From: RPQJ01 sp963793005
GTDB lineage: Bacteria; Pseudomonadota; Gammaproteobacteria; Steroidobacterales; Steroidobacteraceae
Length of the DNA stretch: 64,000 bases
Direction of reading: 5' to 3'
Assembly (NCBI GenBank): GCA_963793005.1
Contig: CAWBYP010000004.1
Location: 434,001-498,000 of the forward strand
In this document: positions 16,829 through 25,847 of the stretch, piece after piece
Numbering within the stretch: the first letter of the stretch is position 1
Layout: each line of letters begins with the position of its first letter
Translations under genes and position numbers: made by a program
The notes under the pieces: generated by a model
The model's input: the letters and a program-made list of their open reading frames with translations, nothing else
What the model was told of the DNA's origin: nothing
Database searches by the model: none

Positions 16829-17291
16829 CTTGGATCCTCGAATGGTGCCGCGCAGGGCGACGGCAGGTTGCAGGTTGGCCCGAATATCTCCGATGTCGAT
16901 TCCGGTGGATATCCGGGTTTGTGCAGTGCAGCTAAAATTGCCGGCGATGTAAAGGCCTTCGGCTGACAAAGAGAGGCACTTTTCGGAGGAGTAAGTGTAT
17001 TTTAGGTTTTTTTAGTGTCTTTTAGGCGCTTTTAACGTCATTTATGGCCGCGGCGGAATTACCGGGACAGCGTTCCCGACGGCTTCCAGGCCCCGGCCAC
17101 CGGCAACGCCGGGTAGCTGCCCGAATAATTGATCCCGCCCTGCTTTTTCCGGCATCGCCTGGCCTTTTCCGGCATGGTGCCGCCTGCCCATGCAGGTAAC
17201 TCTGATTGTTCGCTCGGGTACCGGGGCATAGCATGGGGTTCGGAGCGAGCTCGGCACGACCCTCGAGCCGCCCGTGCATGGAGGTGGAGAA
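16829..17291. promoter_or_regulatory. 463-base divergent intergenic region with phased A/T-tracts
   Basis: The region separates the acyl-CoA dehydrogenase gene (minus) from yqjD (plus). At 17001-17044 the tetramer TTTA recurs exactly every ten bases (ending 17004, 17014, 17024, 17034, 17044), giving helically phased A-tracts on the complementary strand, a hallmark of intrinsically curved DNA. The rest contains no open frame I support; the remaining sequence shows no clear promoter. Confidence 0.6.
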
Positions 17292-17597
17292 ATGACGGAA
17301 CAGGTAACGATGCAGACACTCAAGGCCGATCTTGCGACCGTGATGCGCGACGCCGAGGCGTTGATGAAAGCCTCCGCCGAGCAGGGCGGCGCGAAGGCCG
17401 AAGAGGCCCGGGCCAAGATCCGCGAATCGCTGCAGGGCGCCAAGGCGCGGCTGCTGGAGGCGGAGCGGAATGCCGTCAGGCACGGCGAGGAAGCCGTGGC
17501 CGCTACCGAGGCACGCATCAAGGACAACCCGTGGCAGTCGGTCGGTATCGCGGCCGGCATTGGGTTGATCCTCGGCGTCCTGCTCGCGCGTCGTTGA
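17292..17597 (+). CDS. yqjD: YqjD/ElaB-family (DUF883) membrane protein
   Basis: 101 residues: a charged, alanine-rich helical N-terminal part (about 1-75) and a C-terminal transmembrane segment preceded by the family motif NPWQSVGIAAGIGL and ending in basic residues (LLARR). Members are inner-membrane anchored; E. coli YqjD and ElaB bind ribosomes in stationary phase. GGTGGAGAA precedes the ATG. It heads the conserved yqjD-yqjE-yqjK arrangement. Confidence 0.88.
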   Translation: MTEQVTMQTLKADLATVMRDAEALMKASAEQGGAKAEEARAKIRESLQGAKARLLEAERNAVRHGEEAVAATEARIKDNPWQSVGIAAGIGLILGVLLARR

Positions 17598-17607
17598 GTA
17601 GCGCGCG

Positions 17608-18009
17608 ATGAGCGGGGACGATACCGCGGCACCCGGGCCCGCGACGAACCTGCTGCGATCGGCAACGCGACTGGCTGGCACGTTGCTCGCCGTCGTTCAG
17701 ACGCGGGTAGAACTGCTGACCACGGAAATCAGCGAGGACGTCGAGCGTGGCGTCCGGATCCTGCTGTGGGGCCTGGTCGCGGTGCTGGCAGCGGTGCTGG
17801 GCCTGCTGCTTGCCGGCATCACGTTGATCATCTACTACTGGGAAACGCATCGCATGGCCGCGGCAGTCGGCGTGACGGCGGCATTCGTGGTTCTCTCGGC
17901 GGTTGCAGCGTGGATGGCGAGAGCGCGCCTGCATGAGAAGCCGAAGCTGCTCGACGCCACCCGCACCGAGCTCCGGCGCGACGTGTCCGCACTCAGGGGC
18001 GACCAGTGA
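17608..18009 (+). CDS. yqjE: YqjE-family (phage holin family) membrane protein
   Basis: 133 residues with two membrane segments (about 48-72 and 80-102) and the family's N-terminal helical part with VQTRVELLTTEISED. Starts ten bases after yqjD and overlaps the next start. Function is unknown, despite the 'holin' family label; conserved in the yqjD-yqjE-yqjK cluster of proteobacteria. Confidence 0.85.
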   Translation: MSGDDTAAPGPATNLLRSATRLAGTLLAVVQTRVELLTTEISEDVERGVRILLWGLVAVLAAVLGLLLAGITLIIYYWETHRMAAAVGVTAAFVVLSAVAAWMARARLHEKPKLLDATRTELRRDVSALRGDQ

Positions 18010-18284
18010 GTTCACGACTGGTCGCACTGACGGCACGACGCGCCGCATTGCAGGCGGAATGCGCGCTGCAGCGCGACGACGCGGCCCAGGCCTATGCCGA
18101 GATCGAATCGGGCACCCTGAAGATCGACCGAGTGGTCGGCGTGTTGCGCCGGCTCACGCCGGTCTTCGCACTGGGCGGTGCTGTGGTACTCGTCGCACTC
18201 GGCCCTGCGCGCGCGGTGGCACTGGCGCGACGCGGCATTGCGTTCGCGATGTACGCGCTACAGGCGCGAATCCTGCTGCGCTGA
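18006..18284 (+). CDS. yqjK: YqjK-like small membrane protein
   Basis: GTG start overlapping the yqjE stop (GTGA). The 92-residue product has an N-terminal helical region rich in Arg/Ala (SSRLVALTARRAALQAECA) and one hydrophobic stretch (about 53-70). The position and layout match YqjK-like proteins; sequence similarity in this family is weak, so the assignment leans on synteny. Confidence 0.7.
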   Translation: MSSRLVALTARRAALQAECALQRDDAAQAYAEIESGTLKIDRVVGVLRRLTPVFALGGAVVLVALGPARAVALARRGIAFAMYALQARILLR

Positions 18285-18301
18285 CACGCCGCTTCCACCC
18301 A

Positions 18302-19708
18302 TCATTCCTCTCCAGGCGCCTGGTCCAGGGGCCGGAAACCGCCGACTTCAGCAACCAGGCGGCCGTCGTCGCCGAGCGCGAGTGTCAGTGACAGGCCAAG
18401 GACCTTGGCAATGGCAGTCGCCAGCGACAGGCCAAGGCCCGCATGCGACCCGTGGCTGCCGTTGCCGATGCGGAAAAATCTCTCACCGAGGCGTGGCACG
18501 TCGCCGGGCCTGAGACCCGGTGCCGGGTTTGCCACGCTCAGTTCGCCTCCCGGACTCAACGTGACCCGCACCAGCGATCCACGCGGCGCGTGAGAGACAG
18601 CGTTTCCCAGCAGGTTTGCGAGCAGCCTGGGCAGCAACGCGCTGTCGGTATGAACCCAGGCCTCCCCTGGAGCGTCGAGTTCCATCCTCAGCGACTGCTG
18701 CTCCGCTGCGCCGGACAGGGCGCTCACCTGTCGGCGAAGCTCGGCACTGAGATCGACGGGCTCTGGCTGCGGAATCTCGAGCCCCGCCTCGTATCGCGTC
18801 AAGGCCAGAAGTGACTCGACGATCTGCTGCATTTCCCCGGCCGTCGCGCCGATCTCGCGAACCGCATGGTGCATCGCCTCGCGATCCGTGCTCCCGGATC
18901 CGACATCGGCCAGCAGACGGATCTCCGCCAGCGGATTTCGCAGCTCGTGCGCGACATTGCGTGCGTAGCGCCGTTCGCGGGCAAGCGCTTCCATCAGCCG
19001 GTCCAGAAGTGCCGAGAAGCTGGCCGCGACGGGGCGCAGTTCGTCGGGCAGCGGCCCGGAGTCGAGCCGCGCAGAGGGATCATCCGGGTCGACGCTTTCC
19101 AGCGAGCGGGCAAAGTCGTCGACGGGACGCAGTCCACGCTGCACGGAGTACCAGGCTATGAGCAGCATGGCCGCGAGCGTCACGATCGCGGCGATGAACA
19201 GCAGCACGTGGATACGGCGCTCCAGCCGGTCAAGATTCTCGGTTTCCTCCGCCGTGACGACCGAGAGCAGGCCGCGAGTATCTTCCTCTGGAAGGGAAAA
19301 AGACTGAGATATCGCGCGACCATGGTGGCCGTCCGGCAGTTCCAGGTCGTGGTAGGTCGGACCTCCGACGACTGATTCGAGCCTGGGCAGGTCCCGGCCC
19401 GCGCTCGAGTCCGATCGCGACAGCGTATTTCCCTGCGCGTCCCAGACCTGGAAAAAATCCTCGTGCGCCCTGGTGCGGAACTGCGGCATGTACTCGGCGG
19501 TGTCTTCCGCACCGGGGTGGTCCACCGCGTATGCAGCGACGGCGCTCATCTTGCGCTCGAGCTCCTGGTCGAAATGGCGGTAGAGGTCGTCCCTGATCAG
19601 CACGTGCAGCGCGATGAAGCCCGCAGCCAGGACCAGGCCCATGCCTGCAAAGAGTCCCAGCGCCAGGCGGCCGCGCAAGGAGTGGCGTGCGGTATCAAGA
19701 AACGACAT
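18302..19708 (-). CDS. Two-component sensor histidine kinase
   Basis: 468 residues: two membrane helices (about 16-38 and 167-188) flank a periplasmic sensor domain of about 130 residues; then HAMP (about 190-240), the dimerisation domain with phospho-acceptor His254 in NVAHELRNPL, and an HATPase domain with N (LLANLLGNAVSHAPRG) and G boxes (GSHAGLGLSLATAIA). It overlaps the response-regulator gene upstream by 14 bases, so the pair is cotranscribed. The signal is unknown; no linked transporter identifies it. Confidence 0.9.
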   Translation of the reverse strand: MSFLDTARHSLRGRLALGLFAGMGLVLAAGFIALHVLIRDDLYRHFDQELERKMSAVAAYAVDHPGAEDTAEYMPQFRTRAHEDFFQVWDAQGNTLSRSDSSAGRDLPRLESVVGGPTYHDLELPDGHHGRAISQSFSLPEEDTRGLLSVVTAEETENLDRLERRIHVLLFIAAIVTLAAMLLIAWYSVQRGLRPVDDFARSLESVDPDDPSARLDSGPLPDELRPVAASFSALLDRLMEALARERRYARNVAHELRNPLAEIRLLADVGSGSTDREAMHHAVREIGATAGEMQQIVESLLALTRYEAGLEIPQPEPVDLSAELRRQVSALSGAAEQQSLRMELDAPGEAWVHTDSALLPRLLANLLGNAVSHAPRGSLVRVTLSPGGELSVANPAPGLRPGDVPRLGERFFRIGNGSHGSHAGLGLSLATAIAKVLGLSLTLALGDDGRLVAEVGGFRPLDQAPGEE

Positions 19709-20381
19709 AGCCGAATCCGCGGCGGGTCTCGATCAGGTCGGGCAATCCCGCGCGGGCCAGCTTCGCCCGCAACGTACTCATCAGCACCTCGATCACCGTA
19801 TCCGACGCCGTGCTGTCGCTCTCATAGAGTTGCTCGAAGATTACTGCCCGGCCAAGGACGTGGCCCTTTCGCCGCACCAGCAGCTCGAGCAGTGCATATT
19901 CCTTCGGCGTGAGCGTCAGCACCGTGTCGTCCACGCGCACCAGCTGCCTCGCGGAATCCACATGCAGTCGACCGCAGGCGAGCTCCGGCGATGTCTCGGC
20001 GAAACTGCGCCTGGCGAGCGCCTGCAGTCGGGCCAGCAGTTCCTCGAATGCGAAGGGCTTGACCATGTAGTCGTCCGCACCGAGATTGAGCGCGTCGACC
20101 CGATCCTGCACCTGGTCGCGGGCCGACAGCACCAGGACTCGAGGCCGGACGCGCCTGCCCCGGAGTTCCGCCAGTACGTGCATGCCGTCGACGCGCGGCA
20201 TCATCAGGTCGAGTACTGCCAGGTCGAATGGCAAGCCATTCAACAGCATCAGGGCTTCGGCTCCATCCGCGGCGGTCTCGACAGCCATGCCCCGCGCCCG
20301 GAGGCCCGTGGCCAGCGTTTTCCGGACGCGTTCGGAATCGTCCACGACGAGGACGCGCATGCTGTCACTCTGAGTGGTCAT
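19695..20381 (-). CDS. OmpR/PhoB-family response regulator
   Basis: Start taken at the second ATG (20381), close to the conserved receiver domain; an ATG 30 bases upstream is also in frame. The receiver domain has the acidic pocket D14-D15, phospho-acceptor Asp58 (LDLMMPRVDG) and Lys108 (MVKPF). A winged-helix DNA-binding domain follows (LTPKEYALLELLVRR; TVIEVLMSTLRAKL; RRGFGYVV). It forms an operon with the downstream kinase. The target genes are unknown. Confidence 0.9.
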   Translation of the reverse strand: MTTQSDSMRVLVVDDSERVRKTLATGLRARGMAVETAADGAEALMLLNGLPFDLAVLDLMMPRVDGMHVLAELRGRRVRPRVLVLSARDQVQDRVDALNLGADDYMVKPFAFEELLARLQALARRSFAETSPELACGRLHVDSARQLVRVDDTVLTLTPKEYALLELLVRRKGHVLGRAVIFEQLYESDSTASDTVIEVLMSTLRAKLARAGLPDLIETRRGFGYVVS

Positions 20382-20431
20382 GGCCGGACGGACCATCCGT
20401 ATCGGTGGCAATTGAGCTCGCGGAACACGAA

Positions 20432-20459
20432 GGGCGGGGCACCTTTCGGTGCCCCGCCC
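20432..20459. terminator. Strong GC hairpin between regulator and DUF5666 genes
   Basis: Perfect 12-base stem GGGCGGGGCACC/GGTGCCCCGCCC with a TTTC loop. It lies about 37 bases downstream of the DUF5666 gene (minus strand) and likely ends that transcript. There is no long U-tract. Confidence 0.65.
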
Positions 20460-20495
20460 GCCTCCAAGCCTGAGACGCGGCCGTCCTGGCTGGAC

Positions 20496-21941
20496 TCAGT
20501 CGTCGTCGACCTTGATCTCGACACGTTCGGCGGTCAACGCTGTGCCGCTCCAGCTGCCCCAGGCCTCCACCAACTGTCCGTCAGCCGTTGCGAAGAACTG
20601 TTCCAGGGTAAGCACGAGATTTCCCTCGAGCCGGAACTTCGTCGCATCGGTGGTCTTTACCAGTACCGACAGGATGTGGAAGTCCGGGCTCACGGGCTCG
20701 CCGAAAGGCCCGCGCAGGCTGACCTCGTCCGCCGGATCGATGCGCACGACCCGCGTCGCGAGCACTGCACCGCTGGCGGCTGGCTCCTCGTACCCGCGCA
20801 CGTCGACCCAGGTGCCCACGGTCAGGTCCGTGAACCCGAAGTCGCGCTGGTCGAGCTGCGACCTGTCCTCGTAACGTGTCGCGTCGTCGGTCGCCACGGC
20901 CAGTCCAAGCAGCTCTATCGAGCCGTTTGCCGTCACATTGTCGACCTGTGCGACGATGCGAAGCGTATTGACCTCCATGAACGAGATGCGCGCGGCCACG
21001 AGCACGCTGTTCGCGTCAGCCGTTCCCTTGACCTTGACCATCACGTCGTTCGCAAGGTTGGCCACAGTCCCGTGCTCATACGTAGTGGCCTGCGTGGTGG
21101 TGATGGCCCATCCGCCTACCTTGAAGGCGGTCGGGGATTCGAACTCGACTATCGTCCCCTCCACGTCCATCAGGTCACCCGGTCCGGGCATCAGCCAGTC
21201 GTCCGAGCGCAGTTCCACGCGGGTCGCGGCGAATGCCCCATCAGGGTCGAACGTAAAGCCCTTCACCAGCACCAGGTCGCCCGCGCTCGGATCACCGGTC
21301 GCGAAATCGTCCATGTTGGCGCCCGAATAATCGATCACCAGGTCGTTGATGCTGAATCGATGCGTGGCCTCCGAGAGGTCCACGACATAGCCGGTGACGT
21401 CGTAAGGACCACCGTCCGGCTTGATGTCGATACGCGTGGCGTCGATGGCGCCCGTGGCTGGAACGATGCCGCTCACTTCGACGACGTCTCCGATCTTGAG
21501 CCCGTCGATCGAGGCCGGCTGGATATCGCTGCCCAGCGAAGTGTCCAGGGTCAGCAACACCGTCTGTCCCATCGCGACGAACGAACTCGCGACGGTGTCG
21601 ATGCTGGTGATCGGGCCCTCGAGCACGTTGTGATAGCGAATGACGTCAGCGTAGTGCGCGGCGCCCTGCGCGTGACCCTTCACCTCGACGTACTGTCCGA
21701 CGCGCAGCTGCGACGCGGTCGCGGTCTCGCCGTCCATCGTGACCGAAGCGCCGGTCGTGTCATAGCGCACGCCGTCCACGTACACGCTGCCGAAGCCCGT
21801 GATCACTCCCGCGCTCACGGTCCCGGTTGTCGGGACTGGTGTCACTGAGTCCTTGTGGTCAGAGCTGCCGCCGCAGGCACCGAACGCTGCGAGCAATGCG
21901 GCGACCGCCACTACTGTGAATTTCCTTCCGAGGTCCCTCAT
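20496..21941 (-). CDS. DUF5666-domain lipoprotein
   Basis: 481 residues with a lipoprotein signal (VAVAALLAAFGAC, Cys23) and then several tandem small beta-barrel domains of the DUF5666 type, recognisable by repeated 'VG.yVEV.G....G...A..I' strands (e.g. LRVGQYVEVKGHAQG, LKIGDVVEVSGIV, LTVGTWVDVRGYEE). These OB-like repeats are common in surface lipoproteins of proteobacteria; no activity is established. The gene stands alone with a GC hairpin downstream. Confidence 0.8.
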   Translation of the reverse strand: MRDLGRKFTVVAVAALLAAFGACGGSSDHKDSVTPVPTTGTVSAGVITGFGSVYVDGVRYDTTGASVTMDGETATASQLRVGQYVEVKGHAQGAAHYADVIRYHNVLEGPITSIDTVASSFVAMGQTVLLTLDTSLGSDIQPASIDGLKIGDVVEVSGIVPATGAIDATRIDIKPDGGPYDVTGYVVDLSEATHRFSINDLVIDYSGANMDDFATGDPSAGDLVLVKGFTFDPDGAFAATRVELRSDDWLMPGPGDLMDVEGTIVEFESPTAFKVGGWAITTTQATTYEHGTVANLANDVMVKVKGTADANSVLVAARISFMEVNTLRIVAQVDNVTANGSIELLGLAVATDDATRYEDRSQLDQRDFGFTDLTVGTWVDVRGYEEPAASGAVLATRVVRIDPADEVSLRGPFGEPVSPDFHILSVLVKTTDATKFRLEGNLVLTLEQFFATADGQLVEAWGSWSGTALTAERVEIKVDDD

Positions 21942-22075
21942 GTCGGTCCTCCTTGCGCGCTGTCGCGCGCGTCCGATTTGCCTGTACCTGCAGTATCGAG
22001 CTTGGAGGGTTCACCTGAAGATGACCTCAAGCGCTGCTGCGGTTTTCCGAAGTCGCCGGTTTGCATCCGACGCGA

Positions 22076-23716
22076 TCAGTCCTCCGCCGTGAAACGGGCC
22101 GCATAAACGCCGGCCCAGCCGGAATCCTCCTCGGTGCCACCTTCCGCAAGCATGCTGACCGTCAGTGCCAGCCATTCGCCGCGGAAACCATCGCGCTCTA
22201 TGCCGAGCGCCGTGATCACCGTGCCGGTTGCTCTCGGATCCACCATTGCACCCGGCATGCCGGTCTCGAGCATCGTGACCAGTTCACCCGACTTCGACGG
22301 CTGGATCTTGCGGAGGTAGACGCCGTTCTTCCCCAGGACGGTCCGTGCCCTGAATGCCGACATGCTTGGCACGCCGCTGCCGGAAACCGCGCCGAATGTC
22401 GCAGTACGCCAGCGAGCCGGCTCCTCGATGTCGTCACCTTCTCCCTCCATGCCCGGCACTCTTCCGGAGAAGTTCCAGTAGGTGAAGTCCTCGAATGTAT
22501 CGTCCGTCCTGGCGATGACCACGGTCTTGCCGAGCTGCACATCACGCACGAAGAACCCCTGGTGCACGGGGACTTCCTTGACAAGACCAGCGCCCGTGAT
22601 CTGCAGGCAAAACTCCTGTCGAGCGGCGTTGCCTTCGTCCGGGCAGGTGACCGTCACCGGGAACGTCGCGTCGCCCCAGGTGCCCCAGAACAGGGCGTGG
22701 CGGCCGTTCGACGACAGCGAGACCGCCTCACCGAAGGCCTTGAACTTCGTGCCCGCAGGCTCGCCGGGCACCTGGTCGCCGATCTTGACGACCGTCTCGA
22801 GCTTGATCGGCTTGTTGCCGATTCGCGCTCTATAGATGCCTCCGGCCGTCGGCTGCTGCTCGTTGTCATACCCTGCAAAGACGACATACTTGCCGCCCGC
22901 ACTCGGCGGCGCCGTCGAACCGAACTTGATCGACGTGCCGGGAATATCCGTGAACGAACTCGCAATCAGCTCGATGGGTGCAACACCGCGCTGCGCCTTC
23001 ACGTCGCGGTAGAAAACTCCCGTCTTGCCGGCGCCGTCGACCGCGAAATTTCCCTTGAAGACGATCGTGGTCCGCTCGGTAACCGCGGGCGATCCGGGGA
23101 ACTGGTCGAAGCCCGTTCCCAGCGGCACTCCGTCGATCGGCACCTGGAAGTGCTGGTAACCCGGAACGTCGCCGACCATGCTTGCAGCCGTCGTCGGCAC
23201 GCCTTGCGGGTTGGTGTAGACACCGGCGGTTCCCGTGTGCGTATCACTACCGTCCGGCAGCGTGTACTCCCAGACCGGCTGCGACTGGCCACGCGTGGCG
23301 ATCGTGTCGGAGCCGCTGTCGATGCGCGGCACCGACGGGAACTCGTTGAAGGCCGCCGGATCCTTGCCGGGCCCGTACTGCGTGTTGTTCGGCTGCGGGA
23401 CCGCTCCCCGGCGCCGGAACACCGTGACGATCGGGCCGTACTCATCCAGGTCACGCGTGTAGATGCCGTGTTCAGGCTGCGACTCGCCCTGCCCCTGTCC
23501 CTCGCCGCCTTTGCTGCGCGCGCGGAACACGACCATGCCGCCCTTGTTGACCGCCGGCTGGTTGTAGCTGTTGAAGTGCTTGGTGGTGCCCGGGATCAGG
23601 TCGCCATTGGTGGCGACCGGATACCACTCATAGGTCAGGTCATCGGCGCTTGCGCTCGCTGCGCCAGTGACGCACAGGATCGCCACTGCAGTGGCGAGGA
23701 TTGCCTTGGATTCCAT
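22076..23716 (-). CDS. Large secreted protein of unknown function, repeated beta-strand (propeller-like) pattern
   Basis: ATG at 23716 is preceded by a purine-rich GGGGGC; it gives a signal peptide (KAILATAVAILCVTGAASASA). The 546-residue mature protein has recurring units with 'VVFRA..', 'IVFKGNF', 'YVVFAGYDN', 'HALFWGTWG' followed by 'GIY.R' or 'GVF.RD', a spacing that suggests a beta-propeller of five to seven blades. Several blades mention 'KGGMVVF' and 'AGGIYRARIG'-type turns, as in the choice-of-anchor and DUF7453-like secreted proteins. Cytochrome or catalytic motifs are absent. Function unknown. Confidence 0.75.
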   Translation of the reverse strand: MESKAILATAVAILCVTGAASASADDLTYEWYPVATNGDLIPGTTKHFNSYNQPAVNKGGMVVFRARSKGGEGQGQGESQPEHGIYTRDLDEYGPIVTVFRRRGAVPQPNNTQYGPGKDPAAFNEFPSVPRIDSGSDTIATRGQSQPVWEYTLPDGSDTHTGTAGVYTNPQGVPTTAASMVGDVPGYQHFQVPIDGVPLGTGFDQFPGSPAVTERTTIVFKGNFAVDGAGKTGVFYRDVKAQRGVAPIELIASSFTDIPGTSIKFGSTAPPSAGGKYVVFAGYDNEQQPTAGGIYRARIGNKPIKLETVVKIGDQVPGEPAGTKFKAFGEAVSLSSNGRHALFWGTWGDATFPVTVTCPDEGNAARQEFCLQITGAGLVKEVPVHQGFFVRDVQLGKTVVIARTDDTFEDFTYWNFSGRVPGMEGEGDDIEEPARWRTATFGAVSGSGVPSMSAFRARTVLGKNGVYLRKIQPSKSGELVTMLETGMPGAMVDPRATGTVITALGIERDGFRGEWLALTVSMLAEGGTEEDSGWAGVYAARFTAED

Positions 23717-23772
23717 GATATGCCCCCAGTCATTTGTTGATGGGCCGTGCAAGATGAGCCTTTCCCAGAGAT

Positions 23773-23807
23773 CCCCCGGCCGGCTGGAGCGACCAGCCGG
23801 CCGGGGG
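23773..23807. terminator. Perfect 15-base-pair hairpin
   Basis: CCCCCGGCCGGCTGG pairs perfectly with CCAGCCGGCCGGGGG across loop AGCGA. It lies just downstream (minus strand) of the broken gene ending at 23845 and upstream of the secreted-protein gene, so it probably ends transcription of the former. Confidence 0.65.
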
Positions 23808-23844
23808 CGTTCCGCCGGCTCAAAGCCGACGGCTGGGGGCTCAG

Positions 23845-24789
23845 TTATTTACCGGGCTTCCCGGGCTTGATCGGCTTGCCGCCGCCCTTGACCGCCGCCC
23901 TTGCCGCCGCCTCCGCCACCGCCTCCGACCACCTCGATGTCGAGGTAGGCCGTGTTGCCCAGCGCAGTACGCGTCGGTTTCTTCGCTCGCATCCGTGAGT
24001 GTGACGTTTGGCAGCGTGTAGGTGAGGCGGTAGGTGCCCGGCGTCGCCACCCGCAGGTTGTATCCGTACACGATCTTGCCGGTCGCGTTGATCTCACCGC
24101 CGGCGGGTCCCGTCATACTCCGGGGCACCGACAGGCTCGCCGTTCACCATCCGCTGGATGTTGAGCGTCGCCGTCCGGGTCAAGCACGATGGCGCCGACA
24201 TCCATCTGGTATGGCGAGCCAGTCGCCCCCGACGTCCGCGGCGAGGTGCCCATAGTCAGACAGGCGATCGAGCTCGGCCGGTTCGAGCTTGATCACTTTG
24301 TAGCCCTGCATGCCGGATCGACTCGCCCGAGGTAGTCCCACAGCACGAGCTCGACCCGGATCGGGCTGCCGACCTTCAGCATCGCGTCGCCTGCGAGGTT
24401 GTCACCCCAGGCTCCCTGCAGCGTTCGATCGACTCGGACACCATGCACGGCGCCTGCCAACCGGCGTCGCGCTGGACGAAGTAGTACCCCTCGTCCACGC
24501 AGACCTCTCCATCGTGGGTCAAGGCGCAGGCCTCCGCGTAGAACACCGGGTCCTTGCTCGGGCGCCGTCAGCGCCGAGAATTCGTCGGACGGACAGTTCA
24601 GAAGCGAACTTGCCCGTACCACCGGCCATGATCGCCGGCACCGACAGGTTGAAGCCCGCCTCCGTCGGCGGCTTGTTTCCACCGCCGCCGCCACCGCCAC
24701 CACCCCCACCCGGGGTGCCTGCGGCAAGCGCCGCTGCGCTGACTGCCAGTACCAACCAGATTGCAGATTTGAGATTCCGTGCTGTCATG
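23845..24789 (-). pseudogene. Secreted Gly-rich protein gene interrupted by multiple frameshifts
   Basis: The start is sound: AGGAGAGCGAC before ATG 24789, a signal peptide (SAIWLVLAVSAAALAAG), then a poly-Gly tract. Protein-like sequence then jumps between frames at least six times in about 700 bases: 'LNCPSDEFSALT', 'KDPVFYAEACALTHDGEVCV', 'GAWGDNLAGDAMLKVGSPI', 'YKVIKLEPAELDRLSDYGH', 'MVNGEPVGAPEYDG', 'YGYNLRVATPGTYRLTYTLP', 'GNTAYLDIEVVGGGG', ending 'GKPIKPGKPGK'. Joined, they describe one secreted protein of about 310 residues with a Gly-rich C-terminal tail. The breaks do not sit at long homopolymers. Either a decaying gene or a locally poor assembly. Confidence 0.75.
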
Positions 24790-24798
24790 TCGCTCTCC

Positions 24799-25610
24799 TT
24801 ATGCCGGACGCTTTTCCGCACTCCACTTCGGGGTGCGATCCGCGGCCGGTAAGTGGCGTCCTTGATTGCTTTTGTTGCTCTTAACGCCCCCGATCACTTC
24901 GTGAACACGGCGACCAGCCCAAGCCCCCTTACGAGCTGATCGCCACCCTTCTACTGCTGTCCCCTCCTTCACACGCGCCTGGTCGAGCAATTGCAACTGC
25001 TCCTGCAGGCGCGACTGTTCCTGTTGCATCAGTTGTTCGCGCTCCTGGACCTGGGCCGCCTCGCCCTCGAGCGCCTTCTGGCGCTGCTGCAGCTGGTCGC
25101 GCTCCTGCAGCGTCAGCTGCTGGCGCTGCCGCAACTCCGACTGCGTCTGCTCGAGTGTCCTGCGCTGCTGCTGGAGCTGCGCCTGGCTCATGGTGCCGGC
25201 CTGTTCCTTCAACCGGGCCTGCTCCTGTGCCTCGAGCCGCTGCCTCTCCTGGGCCTGGCTGCGTTCCTGCTGTGTCAGCTGCTGCTGCGCTTTCAGCCCT
25301 TCCTGGTCGCGCTTGAGCATCTTTTCCTGCTCCCGCAGGCGGTCATGGTCCTTGGCGCGCAGCTTCTCCTGCTGGTGGAGTCGGTCAACCTGCTGGTCGC
25401 GATACCGTGCCTGGTCCTGCTGCATCGTGCCGTGCTGCTGCATCGGCATCGACTGGGCACCCATGCCTGTCCCACCCGCGCCCGGGACTGCCGCCGGCAC
25501 CTCCGCCGGCTCCGCCGCTGCCACCCGAACCGCCCTGTGCCAGTGCGACACCGATGGACGCGACCAGTACCGGTCAGCCAGGTGACCGGGAATTGCCTGA
25601 ATTTTTTCAT
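24799..25610 (-). pseudogene. Secreted Gln-rich coiled-coil protein gene with frameshifts
   Basis: GGAGGGGCAG precedes ATG 25610 (MKKFRQFP). The signal peptide continues only after a shift of frame (LVASIGVALAQGGSGGSGG), and a second shift in the Gly-rich segment leads into GAGGTGMGAQSMPMQQ. From about 25470 to 24960 one frame runs unbroken: a Gln/Glu/Arg-rich coiled coil (QQ.LTQQERSQAQERQRLE; LQQRQKALEGEAAQVQ). The C-terminal stretch (after LLDQARVKEG) looks unrelated and may be a further frame error. It is directly upstream of the other broken gene, so they were probably cotranscribed. Confidence 0.7.
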
Positions 25611-25765
25611 CTGCCCCTCCTCGGTCCGAAGACCCGATGCGGGGCTCTTGTTGCGGGAGTCCCGCATCGGCAATTTCTATGCTTCCTTGATACGCCCCTG
25701 ACCTTAAGGATCGCTAAAGACGGACACGGAATCGCGCCAGCGGACTCGTGAATGCACAGGAAAGA

Positions 25766-25789
25766 AGAAGGGCCCCGAAGGGCCCTTCT
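25766..25789 (-). terminator. Rho-independent-type terminator after fadA
   Basis: AGAAGGGCCC/GGGCCCTTCT, a perfect ten-base-pair stem with a four-base loop, about 58 bases past the fadA stop; on the minus strand it is followed by TCTTTCC. Confidence 0.75.
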
Positions 25790-25847
25790 CGATGTCGCTA
25801 TTTCTACGTACGGGCTTTCGAAGTACGCGTCTGCCTATCGCGGCGCA

